Below the pieces are notes generated by a model that saw only the letters and a program-made list of their open reading frames with translations, was not told the origin of the DNA and ran no database searches. Below are positions 8,701 through 14,194 of a stretch of DNA of 14,194 nt, piece by piece. A program made the translations under genes and the position numbers. Numbering within the stretch: the stretch's first letter is position 1; every line of letters starts with the position of its first letter. Origin of the DNA: CALCKW01 sp033852095 (GTDB lineage: Bacteria > Pseudomonadota > Gammaproteobacteria > CALCKW01); NCBI GenBank assembly GCA_033852095.1, contig JAWSVD010000232.1, positions 1-14,194 on the forward strand, read 5' to 3'.

Positions 8701-10471
8701 CAGGGTCCCCGGCGACTAGATAGACAGCCTCTCCGCGCTTGAGCAGACCCGCGTCATTGGCCCGCTTTACCGCCTCTTGTACCAGACGTCGCTTATACCA
8801 AGACGGTTGCAGATCGCCCGGGGTGTCGTTGTCTGGCGGATCGCTCTCGCAATCGCTTTTTTTACCGGTGGCGTGCAGCGCTGAGAGCTTGTGGCGCACA
8901 AAACAATGGTCCAGATAACGCTCCTTTCCCTTTCCCGGCAGGATGGGGAATATAAGCGGTGCTTCTCGATGCTCCGTAATGACAGTCGATTGAGCCTTGG
9001 CAGCGCTGTTTGCTTGATCTGCTATTTCAACTAGTTTTTTGCGAAGGGCCAGTTCAAATAAATTTTTCCCTTGAATATTCTTCGCTTCTCCAGCGCTGAA
9101 CTGGCCGTAAAAAACAGTGCTGACACCGTGCTGCTCTTTTAACAGCTGCGCGTGCATCGTATCGCGCGCATGTGCGATATCGAGTCGATCTTGTGATAAG
9201 GGCGTTTTATGAACACCTGATTTATCGCTCATCGCAATGAGGCAAGCGCTGGGGAGCAGTGCGATCAGTGTTCTGGCGTATGCGCGGGTCTCCATGGCCG
9301 CCGCCAGCTTTCTCAGCGGATCGAGCACCTCTTTTTCGTCGAGCGCCGTACCGACAAATAATAGGGGCGCTGAGGTTAATGCCAACGATTGTGCTTGGCG
9401 GGCGTCGATCAGATCATCGCCCGAGAGGTGGTAGCGTGTCCGGTAGCCGGCGTCCGCTAGGACCAATGATGCGGGGGAATCGATCCGCCCGTGCAGGTGG
9501 GCGACAAAACTGTCATGGTGCCAGCGGTCTATGGCTGCGGCCAGCAGCAGGGCGTGTGCTTTTGGGTCGTGGCATGCGTTGTCAATCGTTTCAAAACTGC
9601 CGCCAGTCGGCGATCCGCGGCGAGACTTTAAGCGTGATTTTAGTCGCTTCCTAAAAGCAATGTCCGATCTTAGCTCTCTTTCATCAGCTTCGCTGTGATA
9701 GACGCTTGTCAAAAAACGTTCAATCTCCATATCGAAATTTAGCGTTAAAAACCGACGTGCCCCCATGTTGTGATAGAGAATATGCAGGTAGTATGGATCA
9801 CGGCTTCCTGTATTTCGCACGCCAAATACAGACTTCAGTATTTTGTGAAGTTTTTTACTAAAATGCCTTGAGCCGGCGATGTCATCCAAATTTTTGCAGG
9901 TGTCTTCTGCTTCGCTAAAACACGACTGGAAATCGTCGATGGAAAGCGCAGTATTGCTCTGCAATTTCTTGATGGATCGAATTTCTTTTTCTAACTCTTC
10001 AAGCAGTTCAAGCCGACGCTGACTCTCTGATAGAGTGGGAATGCCGGTGTATGGTGTCCGTTTTTGGGCGCGTTTGATCTCTCCGCTTATTTTTTCTAGT
10101 TGTGCCTCATTGTTGGACATTTCAACGGTTTTTTCGGTTGTTTCGGTTGAGGATATCTTTTTCGAGTCCAGTTGCCTGAGATAGAATGCATCTTGCAATT
10201 GTTGGTCTTCACGGCGTCGAGCATCAAGTGATTCCAGCAGTTTTGTGCTGTTGTATTCTATTCCTTTCTTTTCGCTATCACTTATTTTCGTCTGTTGTTT
10301 TTCAAGATGGATTGTTAATTGACCTAGAAGTTCTAGGGCGGCGTTTCTCCAGCTAGGCCGCCCCCAGGTCATTGTCAACCCTGAGCCCGCAAATACAGTC
10401 AGGCGGCCGCTGTGCAAGGCTTTGGCTAGTTCTTCAATAATTTGCTGTTTACTGGGAGGGTTGTATCGCAT
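5795..10471 (-). CDS. SIR2-STAND-TPR protein, probable antiphage NAD-depleting sensor with degenerate Walker motifs
   Basis: The 1558-residue intact frame has three parts. Residues 1 to about 480 are a SIR2-like domain: FAGSGLTMTWGRPSW at 27-41 (NAD-binding GAG.S equivalent), LTLNFD at 242-247, HLHG at 325-328 and LFVGTALDEKEV at 371-382, so the catalytic Asn and His candidates (N245, H327 or H325) remain. A charged helical insert of over 100 residues sits at about 55-200. Residues about 555-1100 resemble a STAND/NACHT-like P-loop region with winged-helix-like parts. Its Walker A equivalent (GDPGAGAGRL, 588-597) has Ala where Lys is expected, and its Walker B equivalent (VIVLAGLERL, 685-694) has Ala for the first Asp. 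Residues 1240-1550 form TPR-like helix pairs, the likely ligand sensor. Related Avs and defence-associated sirtuin proteins detect phage proteins and destroy NAD. A good site (AGGGAAG, 10478-10484) precedes the ATG. No second gene appears to belong to the system. A/T content is higher than in neighbours. Family placement is motif-based. Confidence 0.85.
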   Translation of the reverse strand: MRYNPPSKQQIIEELAKALHSGRLTVFAGSGLTMTWGRPSWRNAALELLGQLTIHLEKQQTKISDSEKKGIEYNSTKLLESLDARRREDQQLQDAFYLRQLDSKKISSTETTEKTVEMSNNEAQLEKISGEIKRAQKRTPYTGIPTLSESQRRLELLEELEKEIRSIKKLQSNTALSIDDFQSCFSEAEDTCKNLDDIAGSRHFSKKLHKILKSVFGVRNTGSRDPYYLHILYHNMGARRFLTLNFDMEIERFLTSVYHSEADERELRSDIAFRKRLKSRLKSRRGSPTGGSFETIDNACHDPKAHALLLAAAIDRWHHDSFVAHLHGRIDSPASLVLADAGYRTRYHLSGDDLIDARQAQSLALTSAPLLFVGTALDEKEVLDPLRKLAAAMETRAYARTLIALLPSACLIAMSDKSGVHKTPLSQDRLDIAHARDTMHAQLLKEQHGVSTVFYGQFSAGEAKNIQGKNLFELALRKKLVEIADQANSAAKAQSTVITEHREAPLIFPILPGKGKERYLDHCFVRHKLSALHATGKKSDCESDPPDNDTPGDLQPSWYKRRLVQEAVKRANDAGLLKRGEAVYLVAGDPGAGAGRLYHTMHELAAEPTQFTRFFFASTAFSMEYASVMESLIQFLTRHLRSSADIAKDDRKALTGKRLKRYDFIHRLRFCLKLVAKVNQGPKFVIVLAGLERLMDNRGHFISADYRIALSSLMHSCHSCGNVRLAIICDIHEARIQTLAKMSYVAGNKPTSIKEQDTTVESVSRYVEQCRVEHYSEAQYLGQLIQASSKRPFKQKGKNKPWKLDAQYKQKTEQYEQYEEYKKSEKHLKIEEGKEGKGRETYLAKFEPPKKLIKAGIHRYQTVREMPAIESARLRCLMISPLVVDPRQWHYHSIYRVQYKEAWENATFCDLQGRWFEAESQLLQLFLTHGEVISSALIDMIYSQWLRLFQDEPGQARPWKTHEHSGVIELYLENFERLIANARQASSERCESLVFDFLIEQTPLAINAPALRTRMVFRLLALCAMPVSSESLLAYVIRYGGPAESSEGDVQGNDIGNMLKDMAHLSLIYQLEDTPPDDNDKRIRYAVGNGLRRHILSRLSGHTLNSGESNFFQSNLYNIFPRNLPNFDGQIVGDLLLQIEWYCRLSEEILKKETSYNKRAYCTGSAHLRTAFGVLRNTCSMAIVSRAYDQQPAWRENLGTSGVLDRFVSICERLINLTKKLQKMLEPANSLPAEYHPLHPDELVWLYSELGCAHIAKGNLYQAGQQLANVTRCGKLRPQSYSTILRNQLNQIRLMIERGKLDEARAALPAMHSLEAKIYAKNREIYGKRYRSDESNALCALEGWLAHLQADYDNAVAIYRKSMKHMAARGRHRFCAFLSRNLAEIHLERNDKKAALRAIRNGYRFAERGRDEEVHNHLRIVHALCYIRLGSKSQLNRANQMLELVEIYADRLGSERILSLVRLTLARQRIEQGNFAEAADFAGKSLALSSLGGLQLLKIRGLLALGESHLRKGATVSGRLLVTRAREMASRAGYFALYQSCDRLLSTHLGEESGSELS
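7961..8036 (-). repeat. Two in-frame 9-bp tandem repeats inside the STAND gene
   Basis: On the plus strand CTTGCCTTC is repeated exactly twice at 7961-7978 and TATTGCTCG exactly twice at 8019-8036, the latter with a diverged third unit just before it. Read on the coding strand they give EGKEGK (832-837) and EQYEQYEEY (813-821) inside a Lys/Glu/Tyr-rich stretch at about 790-850 of the SIR2-STAND protein. Gain or loss of a unit would keep the frame and change linker length by three residues. Confidence 0.8.
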
Positions 10472-10477
10472 GCTCTA

Positions 10478-10484
10478 CTTCCCT
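10478..10484 (-). promoter_or_regulatory. Ribosome binding site of the SIR2-STAND gene
   Basis: On the minus strand AGGGAAG precedes the ATG at 10471 by 6 bp. It supports that start, after which the SIR2 helix and FAGSGLT motif follow at the distance expected for the domain's N-terminus. Confidence 0.7.
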
Positions 10485-10534
10485 AGCGTCGAGAGATAGC
10501 CCAGATTACGCTACTGTTACTGAACAGCCAAGGT

Positions 10535-10545
10535 AATTGAATCAG
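10535..10545 (+). repeat. Direct repeat AATTGAATCAG, copy 1
   Basis: AATTGAATCAG occurs here and again at 10620-10630, 85 bp apart, in the leader region of the SIR2-STAND gene. A second shared word, AGTCGTGTT, occurs at 10572-10580 and 10629-10637. On the minus strand a TATAAC hexamer at 10556-10551 is a weak -10 candidate next to this copy. The pair could be regulator half-sites or traces of a small duplication; the sequence does not decide. Confidence 0.5.
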
Positions 10546-10619
10546 CACTGGTTATAATCAATAGCCCAGTTAGTCGTGTTTAGAATGCGTTACAGTTTGT
10601 TGGGTATGGGCACTTTGTC

Positions 10620-10630
10620 AATTGAATCAG
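10620..10630 (+). repeat. Direct repeat AATTGAATCAG, copy 2
   Basis: Second exact copy of the 11-bp word at 10535-10545, here running straight into AGTCGTGTT (10629-10637). On the minus strand it overlaps a TTGACA hexamer (10621-10616), but no acceptable -10 lies 16-18 bp further on, so a promoter here is not well supported. Confidence 0.5.
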
Positions 10631-10682
10631 TCGTGTTCCGCGGGAATATAAAGGCTAACCAGAGACCGGCAACAGTGGGGAT

Positions 10683-10796
10683 TTAGCACACAGATCGGCA
10701 TTCCTGTATTGCAAGCACGGTCAGGATCTGACGCTGTGCGAGTACCAGTGCCGCAGAATCGCATTTGAATTCTCTGGTGTATTTCTTACGTCCCAT
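10683..10796 (-). pseudogene. IS3-family OrfA N-terminal remnant
   Basis: A short minus-strand frame starts at the ATG at 10794-10796, after a strong AAAGGAAA ribosome site (plus-strand TTTCCTTT at 10802-10809). It gives 37 residues opening MGRKKYTREFK, then SAALVLAQ, before a TAA at 10683-10685. The opening matches the start of IS3/IS911-type OrfA proteins ('M.rkrYt.EFK.eAv.Lv..q'), the helix-turn-helix half of the transposase. After about 20 codons similarity fades. A shifted frame reads RACNTGMPICVLN, resembling the following 'RAC.elGv..svL..W' helix, so a frameshift is likely. No OrfB, DDE residues or second terminal repeat are visible. It lies about 210 bp upstream of the SIR2-STAND start on the same strand and marks past transposition into this gap. 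Confidence 0.65.
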
Positions 10797-11204
10797 CGTC
10801 TTTTCCTTTGATTACATGATCAGCTCAGTGACTCTATGTGTTGTACAGAATGATTAGACCACTTCACGACCGTGCTACGACCACGTGGGCGAGATTTGGT
10901 GTTGGCAAACCCAAAGCCTGGATACACAAAGGAAAAACCCTCGCCGAGGCAGTTTTTGCGGAGAACAGGGAGTTTGATGTCGGCTTACAGAGCTTGATAG
11001 TACCGGTTTTTGGTGGCAACAAAGGTTTTCGCCGAAAGGGTCGCCGGTTTAGCTTGATCGACTCAGGTCTGATTTTTTCTGTGCTCGATCCGCGCTGTCG
11101 AAAATAGGGCGGTTTCTGATCGGGCTGATAAGGGGTCGCAATCGACCCCACAGCTGCTTTGAGCGGCTCACATTTGATTGAGGGGGGTGTCCTGTCGGCG
11201 ATTA
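10797..11204. other. Intergenic stretch without a recognisable gene
   Basis: The 408 bp between the OrfA remnant and the ureohydrolase gene hold overlapping open frames on both strands (10838-11107 plus; 10864-11151 minus). Neither has a ribosome site or recognisable domain, and the two shadow each other. On the minus strand TGTAC near 10846-10842 could be the edge of an IS3-type terminal repeat, but I see no matching partner. Near the ureohydrolase end is the short hairpin listed separately. Nothing else in the stretch can be named. Confidence 0.5.
11132..11149 (-). terminator. Possible weak terminator hairpin downstream of the ureohydrolase gene
   Basis: GGGGTCG (11132-11138) and CGACCCC (11143-11149) form a perfect 7-bp GC-rich stem with a 4-nt loop, about 55 bp past the ureohydrolase stop. 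The minus-strand side is followed by TTATC rather than a T run, so it may be a weak or factor-assisted terminator, or only a stable hairpin. Confidence 0.35.
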
Positions 11205-12179
11205 TCAGGCCTCGGTGGCTGTTGTTCTGGCGTGAAAAATAAATCCCAAGAGATTCATCAGCACTTGGGCGGCGAGAATTGATGTTGTATCAGTGGGATC
11301 GTAGCCAGGCGCCACCTCGCAGAGATCGATGCCCACTACGTTCCCGTGGGATGACAGGGCCTGTAATATCTCTAGGACATCGTAGTATAGGAATCCGCCG
11401 TGGCTTGGTGTGCCAGTGCCGGGTGCTATAGAGGGGTCAAAACCGTCGATGTCGATGGTCACGTAGTAATTGGCCCCCGCGGGTATTCGTGCCATGACGC
11501 CTTCTACGCCGAGGTCCCATACTTGTCGTACTGATAAAATATCCGAGCCACGCGCTCTCGCGTCTTCGTATCCCTCGCGGGCGGTGGAGGACACATTACG
11601 GATGCCGAGCTGGGTGATGCCCGAGACATATTGTTTCTCTGCAGCGCGGCGCATACAGTTCCCGTGGCCGTGTCTCACGCCGTGGCGCACGTCCACAAAA
11701 TCCAGGTGAGCGTCAAACTGGATGATGTGGATGTCTTCGCCGTATTCTTCAAACGCCGCTATGCAGGGATCGTTGACTGAGTGATCACCGCCCAGTACCA
11801 GCGGCAGGGCGCCGCGTCGAAGTATTTGTCTGACACCTGCTTCTATGTTGGCGTGAGACGTCTCGGTGTCGGTGTGGATCATGTCTGCATCACCGAGGTC
11901 GACAATGCGGGCCTGGCCCTCGGGGAGATAGACCCGATCGTCCTCGTGGTCGTATGCGCCGCCGTGGCCGAAGGAGAACAACGTGGAGGCCTCGCGAATG
12001 CTGCGCGGGCCGAAGCGGGCGCCGGGGCGATATTGGGTGCCACTGTCAAACGGCGCACCGAGTACAGCCACGTCTGCGTCCAGCGATTCCCAATCCAGGC
12101 ATACCGGGCTCTTGGCGAAAGTACAGAGGCCTACGAATGGCAGGTTGAGTCGACCACTTTCATATCCTGGCTTGCTCAT
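11205..12179 (-). CDS. Agmatinase/ureohydrolase family enzyme (SpeB-like)
   Basis: The 324-residue arginase/agmatinase-fold hydrolase has the normal length for SpeB-like enzymes. All six binuclear Mn ligands are in place: His133 in GGDHS (130-134), Asp156, His158 and Asp160 in DAHLD (156-160), and Asp243 and Asp245 in DIDGFDP (243-249). The N-terminal GAPFDSGTQYRPGARFGPRSIR at 41-62 and PGTGTPSHGG at 253-262 are also typical of agmatinases and guanidinobutyrases. It hydrolyses a guanidino compound to urea plus amine in the cytoplasm; agmatine to putrescine is the likeliest reaction. Guanidinobutyrate or another guanidino substrate cannot be excluded from sequence. The ATG at 12177-12179 has a good AAGGGAG site (plus-strand 12189-12195) 9 bp upstream. 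No spermidine-pathway gene is adjacent; the gene stands between the defence island and aroF on the same strand, with 265 bp separating it from aroF and no clear terminator there. Confidence 0.93.
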   Translation of the reverse strand: MSKPGYESGRLNLPFVGLCTFAKSPVCLDWESLDADVAVLGAPFDSGTQYRPGARFGPRSIREASTLFSFGHGGAYDHEDDRVYLPEGQARIVDLGDADMIHTDTETSHANIEAGVRQILRRGALPLVLGGDHSVNDPCIAAFEEYGEDIHIIQFDAHLDFVDVRHGVRHGHGNCMRRAAEKQYVSGITQLGIRNVSSTAREGYEDARARGSDILSVRQVWDLGVEGVMARIPAGANYYVTIDIDGFDPSIAPGTGTPSHGGFLYYDVLEILQALSSHGNVVGIDLCEVAPGYDPTDTTSILAAQVLMNLLGFIFHARTTATEA

Positions 12180-12444
12180 ACGGGTTTTCTCCCTTGGCTG
12201 AAATCACGTCAACGCTCGCTCAGGAACAGTCGAGCAAGTCGGTGAAAATGCTTTGTTGTAGCCGAAGCTACGCCGGTTCAGGTGTTATGTGCAAGTGGAG
12301 TTTTAAGGGGATTCGCAGGAGGGGTCTTTGTAGTGGCCGATGGGCGCTTGAGCGATGCAGGGAGAGCAGGTCGGCCCCTGTGGAGCTCGCCGGTGTGGGT
12401 TGAAGCCACTGAAAGAGTATCGGTGGCCCCTGCCTAGCTGTTGA

Positions 12445-13536
12445 TTAGGCGGTTTCAGCTGGAGCCGAAGTGCCGGCGCGTGCCTTGAGTGGCGCGGCCA
12501 GTTGCTCGCTGATCTCCAGCAGCAAAGTCTCGGTGGTCTCCCAGTCGATACAGGCGTCTGTGATGGAAATGCCGTAATGCAAATCCGCTGGGTTGCCCAG
12601 CTTCTGTGCGCCGGCGTGCAAATGGCTCTCCAGCATCAATCCGAGAATAGAGCGGTTGCCCGCGACTATCTGCTCGGCGGCATCGCGTGCGACAGCTGGC
12701 TGTAACTCGTGGTTTTTATAGGAGTTGCCGTGACTGCAGTCCACCACCAGCTTGGCGCCCAACTTGGCTTTGGTCATCTCGGCTTCGACTGCGGCGATGT
12801 GCGCCGCGTCGTAGTTGGGCTCTTTGCCGCCGCGCAGGATAATATGACCGTGCGGGTTACCGCGGGTCTCCAGCACGGATACCTTTCCGTCGCCGTCTAT
12901 GCCCATGAAGCGGTGCGGTGAAGCGGCCGACTGCCAGGCATTGATGGCGATTTGCAAGCTGCCGTCGGTGCCGTTCTTGAAGCCCACGGGGGTGGACAGG
13001 CCACTGGACATCTCACGGTGGGTCTGTGACTCAGAGGTGCGGGCGCCGATGGCGGACCAGCTGAACAGATCACCCAGGTACTGGGGGGAGATGGGGTCCA
13101 GTGCTTCGGTGGCGGTGGGCAGATCCATCTCAGCAAAAGTGGTCAGCAGCTTGCGGGCGTTCTGCAGGCCTTGCTCCAGCTTGAAGCTGTCGTCCATGTC
13201 CGGGTCGTTGACATAGCCTTTCCAGCCGACGGTGGTGCGCGGCTTCTCAAAATACACGCGCATGACGATCAGCAGGTTGCCCTGTACCTTTTCGCTCAGC
13301 GCTTTGAGGCGCTTGGCGTACTCGATGGCGGCGTCTGCATCGTGTATGGAGCAGGGGCCAGAGATCACCATTAGGCGGTGGTCTTTACCGTCGAGTATGT
13401 CGCGCACGGCCTGCCGACCCTTGGCCACGTTGTTGGCGGCTGCATCACTGAGTGGATACAAGGCTCGCAACTCGGTGGGTGACAGCAGCGGTGTGCAGGA
13501 GGCAATGCGTGTGTTTTCCAGCGTGTAGTTAGCCAT
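12445..13536 (-). CDS. aroF: Class I 3-deoxy-7-phosphoheptulonate (DAHP) synthase, AroF-like
   Basis: The 363-residue enzyme condenses phosphoenolpyruvate and erythrose 4-phosphate, the first step of the shikimate pathway. Metal and substrate motifs are all present: GPCSIHD at 60-66 (Cys62), MRVYFEKPRTTVGWKG at 92-107, GFKNGTDG at 185-192 (Lys187), DCSHGNS at 266-272 (His269), MLESHL at 301-306 (Glu303) and SITDACIDW at 324-332 (Asp327). The segment TEALDPISPQYLGDLFSW resembles the tyrosine-sensitive AroF isozyme more than AroG or AroH, hence the symbol; feedback by tyrosine is inference. The ATG at 13534-13536 gives a standard N-terminus, with a modest ACGAG site. No TyrR-box-like palindrome is visible upstream. 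A deleted derivative of an aroF copy lies at 5578-5772 in the same orientation. The gene is divergent from the gamma-glutamylcyclotransferase-like gene, 209 bp away, and not in an operon with other shikimate genes here. Confidence 0.96.
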   Translation of the reverse strand: MANYTLENTRIASCTPLLSPTELRALYPLSDAAANNVAKGRQAVRDILDGKDHRLMVISGPCSIHDADAAIEYAKRLKALSEKVQGNLLIVMRVYFEKPRTTVGWKGYVNDPDMDDSFKLEQGLQNARKLLTTFAEMDLPTATEALDPISPQYLGDLFSWSAIGARTSESQTHREMSSGLSTPVGFKNGTDGSLQIAINAWQSAASPHRFMGIDGDGKVSVLETRGNPHGHIILRGGKEPNYDAAHIAAVEAEMTKAKLGAKLVVDCSHGNSYKNHELQPAVARDAAEQIVAGNRSILGLMLESHLHAGAQKLGNPADLHYGISITDACIDWETTETLLLEISEQLAAPLKARAGTSAPAETA

Positions 13537-13745
13537 GAGTCTCGTCTTTGATCGGTAGAAATTGTCGAACGACCAAGATTACATGAATATCGCACCGGAG
13601 AGCCCGGTATTTGGCACGGCTGTGCTGTTGGCACTGTTTTGGACTCAAATGGTGCAGTGGAGTCGCTGGTTTTCCCTCGGCGCTTGAAAAACGTTGCCAG
13701 TTTCTTCAGTCTGGGTGAATTAGAGGAGCTGAAAAGGACGGTTGC
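13537..13745. promoter_or_regulatory. Divergent promoter region of aroF and the AIG2-like gene
   Basis: The 209-bp gap must hold both promoters. On the minus strand TGTAAT at 13583-13578 is a plausible -10 for aroF, 41 bp upstream of the start codon, but no good -35 lies at the right distance. On the plus strand TTGAAA at 13684-13689 is a possible -35 for the other gene, with only a poor -10. A small ACCGG...CCGGT inverted repeat lies at 13594-13608. No TyrR box is evident. Confidence 0.3.
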
Positions 13746-14156
13746 ATGACACATTTGTTTGCCTATGGATCGCTCATGTGTAATGACATCATGCAGGGTG
13801 TCTGCTGCCAAACGCTGGAGCACGAAGCTGCGCTGCTGCACGATTACAGTCGGCGCACGGTCAGGGCTCGACCTTTCCCAGCGTTGATCGAGGCGCGTGG
13901 TGATCAGGTGGAGGGTGTTCTCTACCGAGGTGTCTCGCAAGAGGCTTTGCTGCGGCTGGACCGTTTTGAGGGTCAAATGTACGCGCGGCAGCTGGTGCTC
14001 GTGCAGCTCAGCAGCGGGGATCCGTTGGCGTGTGAGGCCTTTGTGATCGAGCCCGAGTATTTGGGCTTAGTGGATGATAGCCCGTGGGACTTCGAGTACT
14101 TTCAGCGAGAGGGCCGCCGTCGCTTTGAAGCCTACTTTGTCAGCGATGAATCCTAG
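13746..14156 (+). CDS. Gamma-glutamylcyclotransferase (AIG2-like) family protein
   Basis: The 136-residue single-domain protein has the gamma-glutamylcyclotransferase/AIG2 fold. YGSLM at 7-11 is the N-terminal glycine-containing loop that binds the gamma-glutamyl group. RARPFPALIEA at 40-50 and VEGVLYRGVS at 55-64 match the family's 'fP.l....g..V.G.ly.' strands. RLDRFEGQMYARQ at 70-82 carries the catalytic Glu candidate, Glu75. Known relatives release 5-oxoproline from gamma-glutamyl amines or peptides in the cytoplasm; the substrate of this bacterial branch is unknown. The ATG at 13746 is well supported by AAAAGGA at 13732-13738, 7 bp upstream. It is transcribed divergently from aroF. Nothing in the context points to a specific pathway. 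Confidence 0.9.
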   Translation: MTHLFAYGSLMCNDIMQGVCCQTLEHEAALLHDYSRRTVRARPFPALIEARGDQVEGVLYRGVSQEALLRLDRFEGQMYARQLVLVQLSSGDPLACEAFVIEPEYLGLVDDSPWDFEYFQREGRRRFEAYFVSDES

Positions 14157-14194
14157 GGGCTTGGGCTAGCTTGTGCTGCAGAGTGTGTGGGAGG

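Noticed and set aside
10838..11107. Plus-strand frame of 89 codons upstream of the ureohydrolase 3' end
   Set aside because: No ribosome site, only a GTG or internal ATG start, no recognisable domain, and a minus-strand frame (10864-11151) of similar quality shadows it. Left as unassigned intergenic DNA.
12258..12271. GTAGC-CGAA-GCTAC hairpin between the ureohydrolase and aroF genes
   Set aside because: Only a 5-bp stem with no T run and no second copy seen in the window; too weak to call a terminator or REP element.
12180..12444. Possible small plus-strand gene (12194-12403) in the gap
   Set aside because: No convincing ribosome site or domain, and it starts within the leader of the ureohydrolase gene; nothing supportable in the 265 bp.
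13371..13976. Minus-strand frame of 201 codons over aroF's 5' end and the AIG2-like gene
   Set aside because: Overlaps two genes with clear motifs in other frames and has no domain signature of its own.
1..14194. CRISPR array, tRNA, rRNA, riboswitch or phage attachment site
   Set aside because: Looked for regular spaced repeats, cloverleaf-like segments and tRNA-end duplications flanking the island; none were visible by eye.

Overview
The window looks like chromosome from a proteobacterium, most likely a gammaproteobacterium of marine or environmental type. This rests on the fused indolepyruvate:ferredoxin oxidoreductase of about 1160 residues, the class I AroF-like DAHP synthase, the Lrp/AsnC regulator and an Rhs fragment. 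The genus is inference only, because no rRNA or tRNA is present. Most coding is on the minus strand. Housekeeping genes are GC-rich, while the central large gene, its upstream gap and the extreme left end are visibly richer in A/T.

Left end (1-756): the tail of an unrecognised gene runs in from the window edge. It is followed by a broken, frameshifted Rhs (YD-repeat) core fragment that lacks the rest of an Rhs protein and any toxin tip. 757-5577: a YbaK-type prolyl-tRNA deacylase-like protein lies downstream of the fused indolepyruvate ferredoxin oxidoreductase. An Lrp/AsnC regulator is divergent from the latter, and the shared gap holds a perfect 12-bp palindrome and a TATAAT box. The regulator is followed by a strong bidirectional terminator. 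The regulator probably controls the oxidoreductase, which acts in aromatic amino acid or arylpyruvate breakdown.

Centre (5578-11204): an island-like segment. Its main gene encodes a 1558-residue protein with an N-terminal SIR2-type NAD-consuming domain, a STAND-like P-loop region and a C-terminal TPR-like helical array. This is the architecture of single-protein antiphage sensors of the Avs / defence-associated sirtuin kind. Both Walker motifs are degenerate (A Lys to Ala, B Asp to Ala) although the 1558 codons are intact. Immediately downstream is a 64-codon AroF remnant made of three non-contiguous AroF blocks. Upstream are an IS3-type OrfA remnant, paired direct repeats and about 400 bp with no recognisable gene.

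Right end (11205-14194): an agmatinase-family ureohydrolase with all six metal ligands, a complete AroF-like DAHP synthase, and a divergent gamma-glutamylcyclotransferase-fold protein. The complete aroF and the remnant are in direct orientation and bracket the defence gene plus the ureohydrolase gene. This suggests the island arose by, or is prone to, recombination at aroF sequences.

The most interesting object is the SIR2-STAND-TPR protein with its dead-looking P-loop, set in a patch showing both transposon and aroF-duplication scars.
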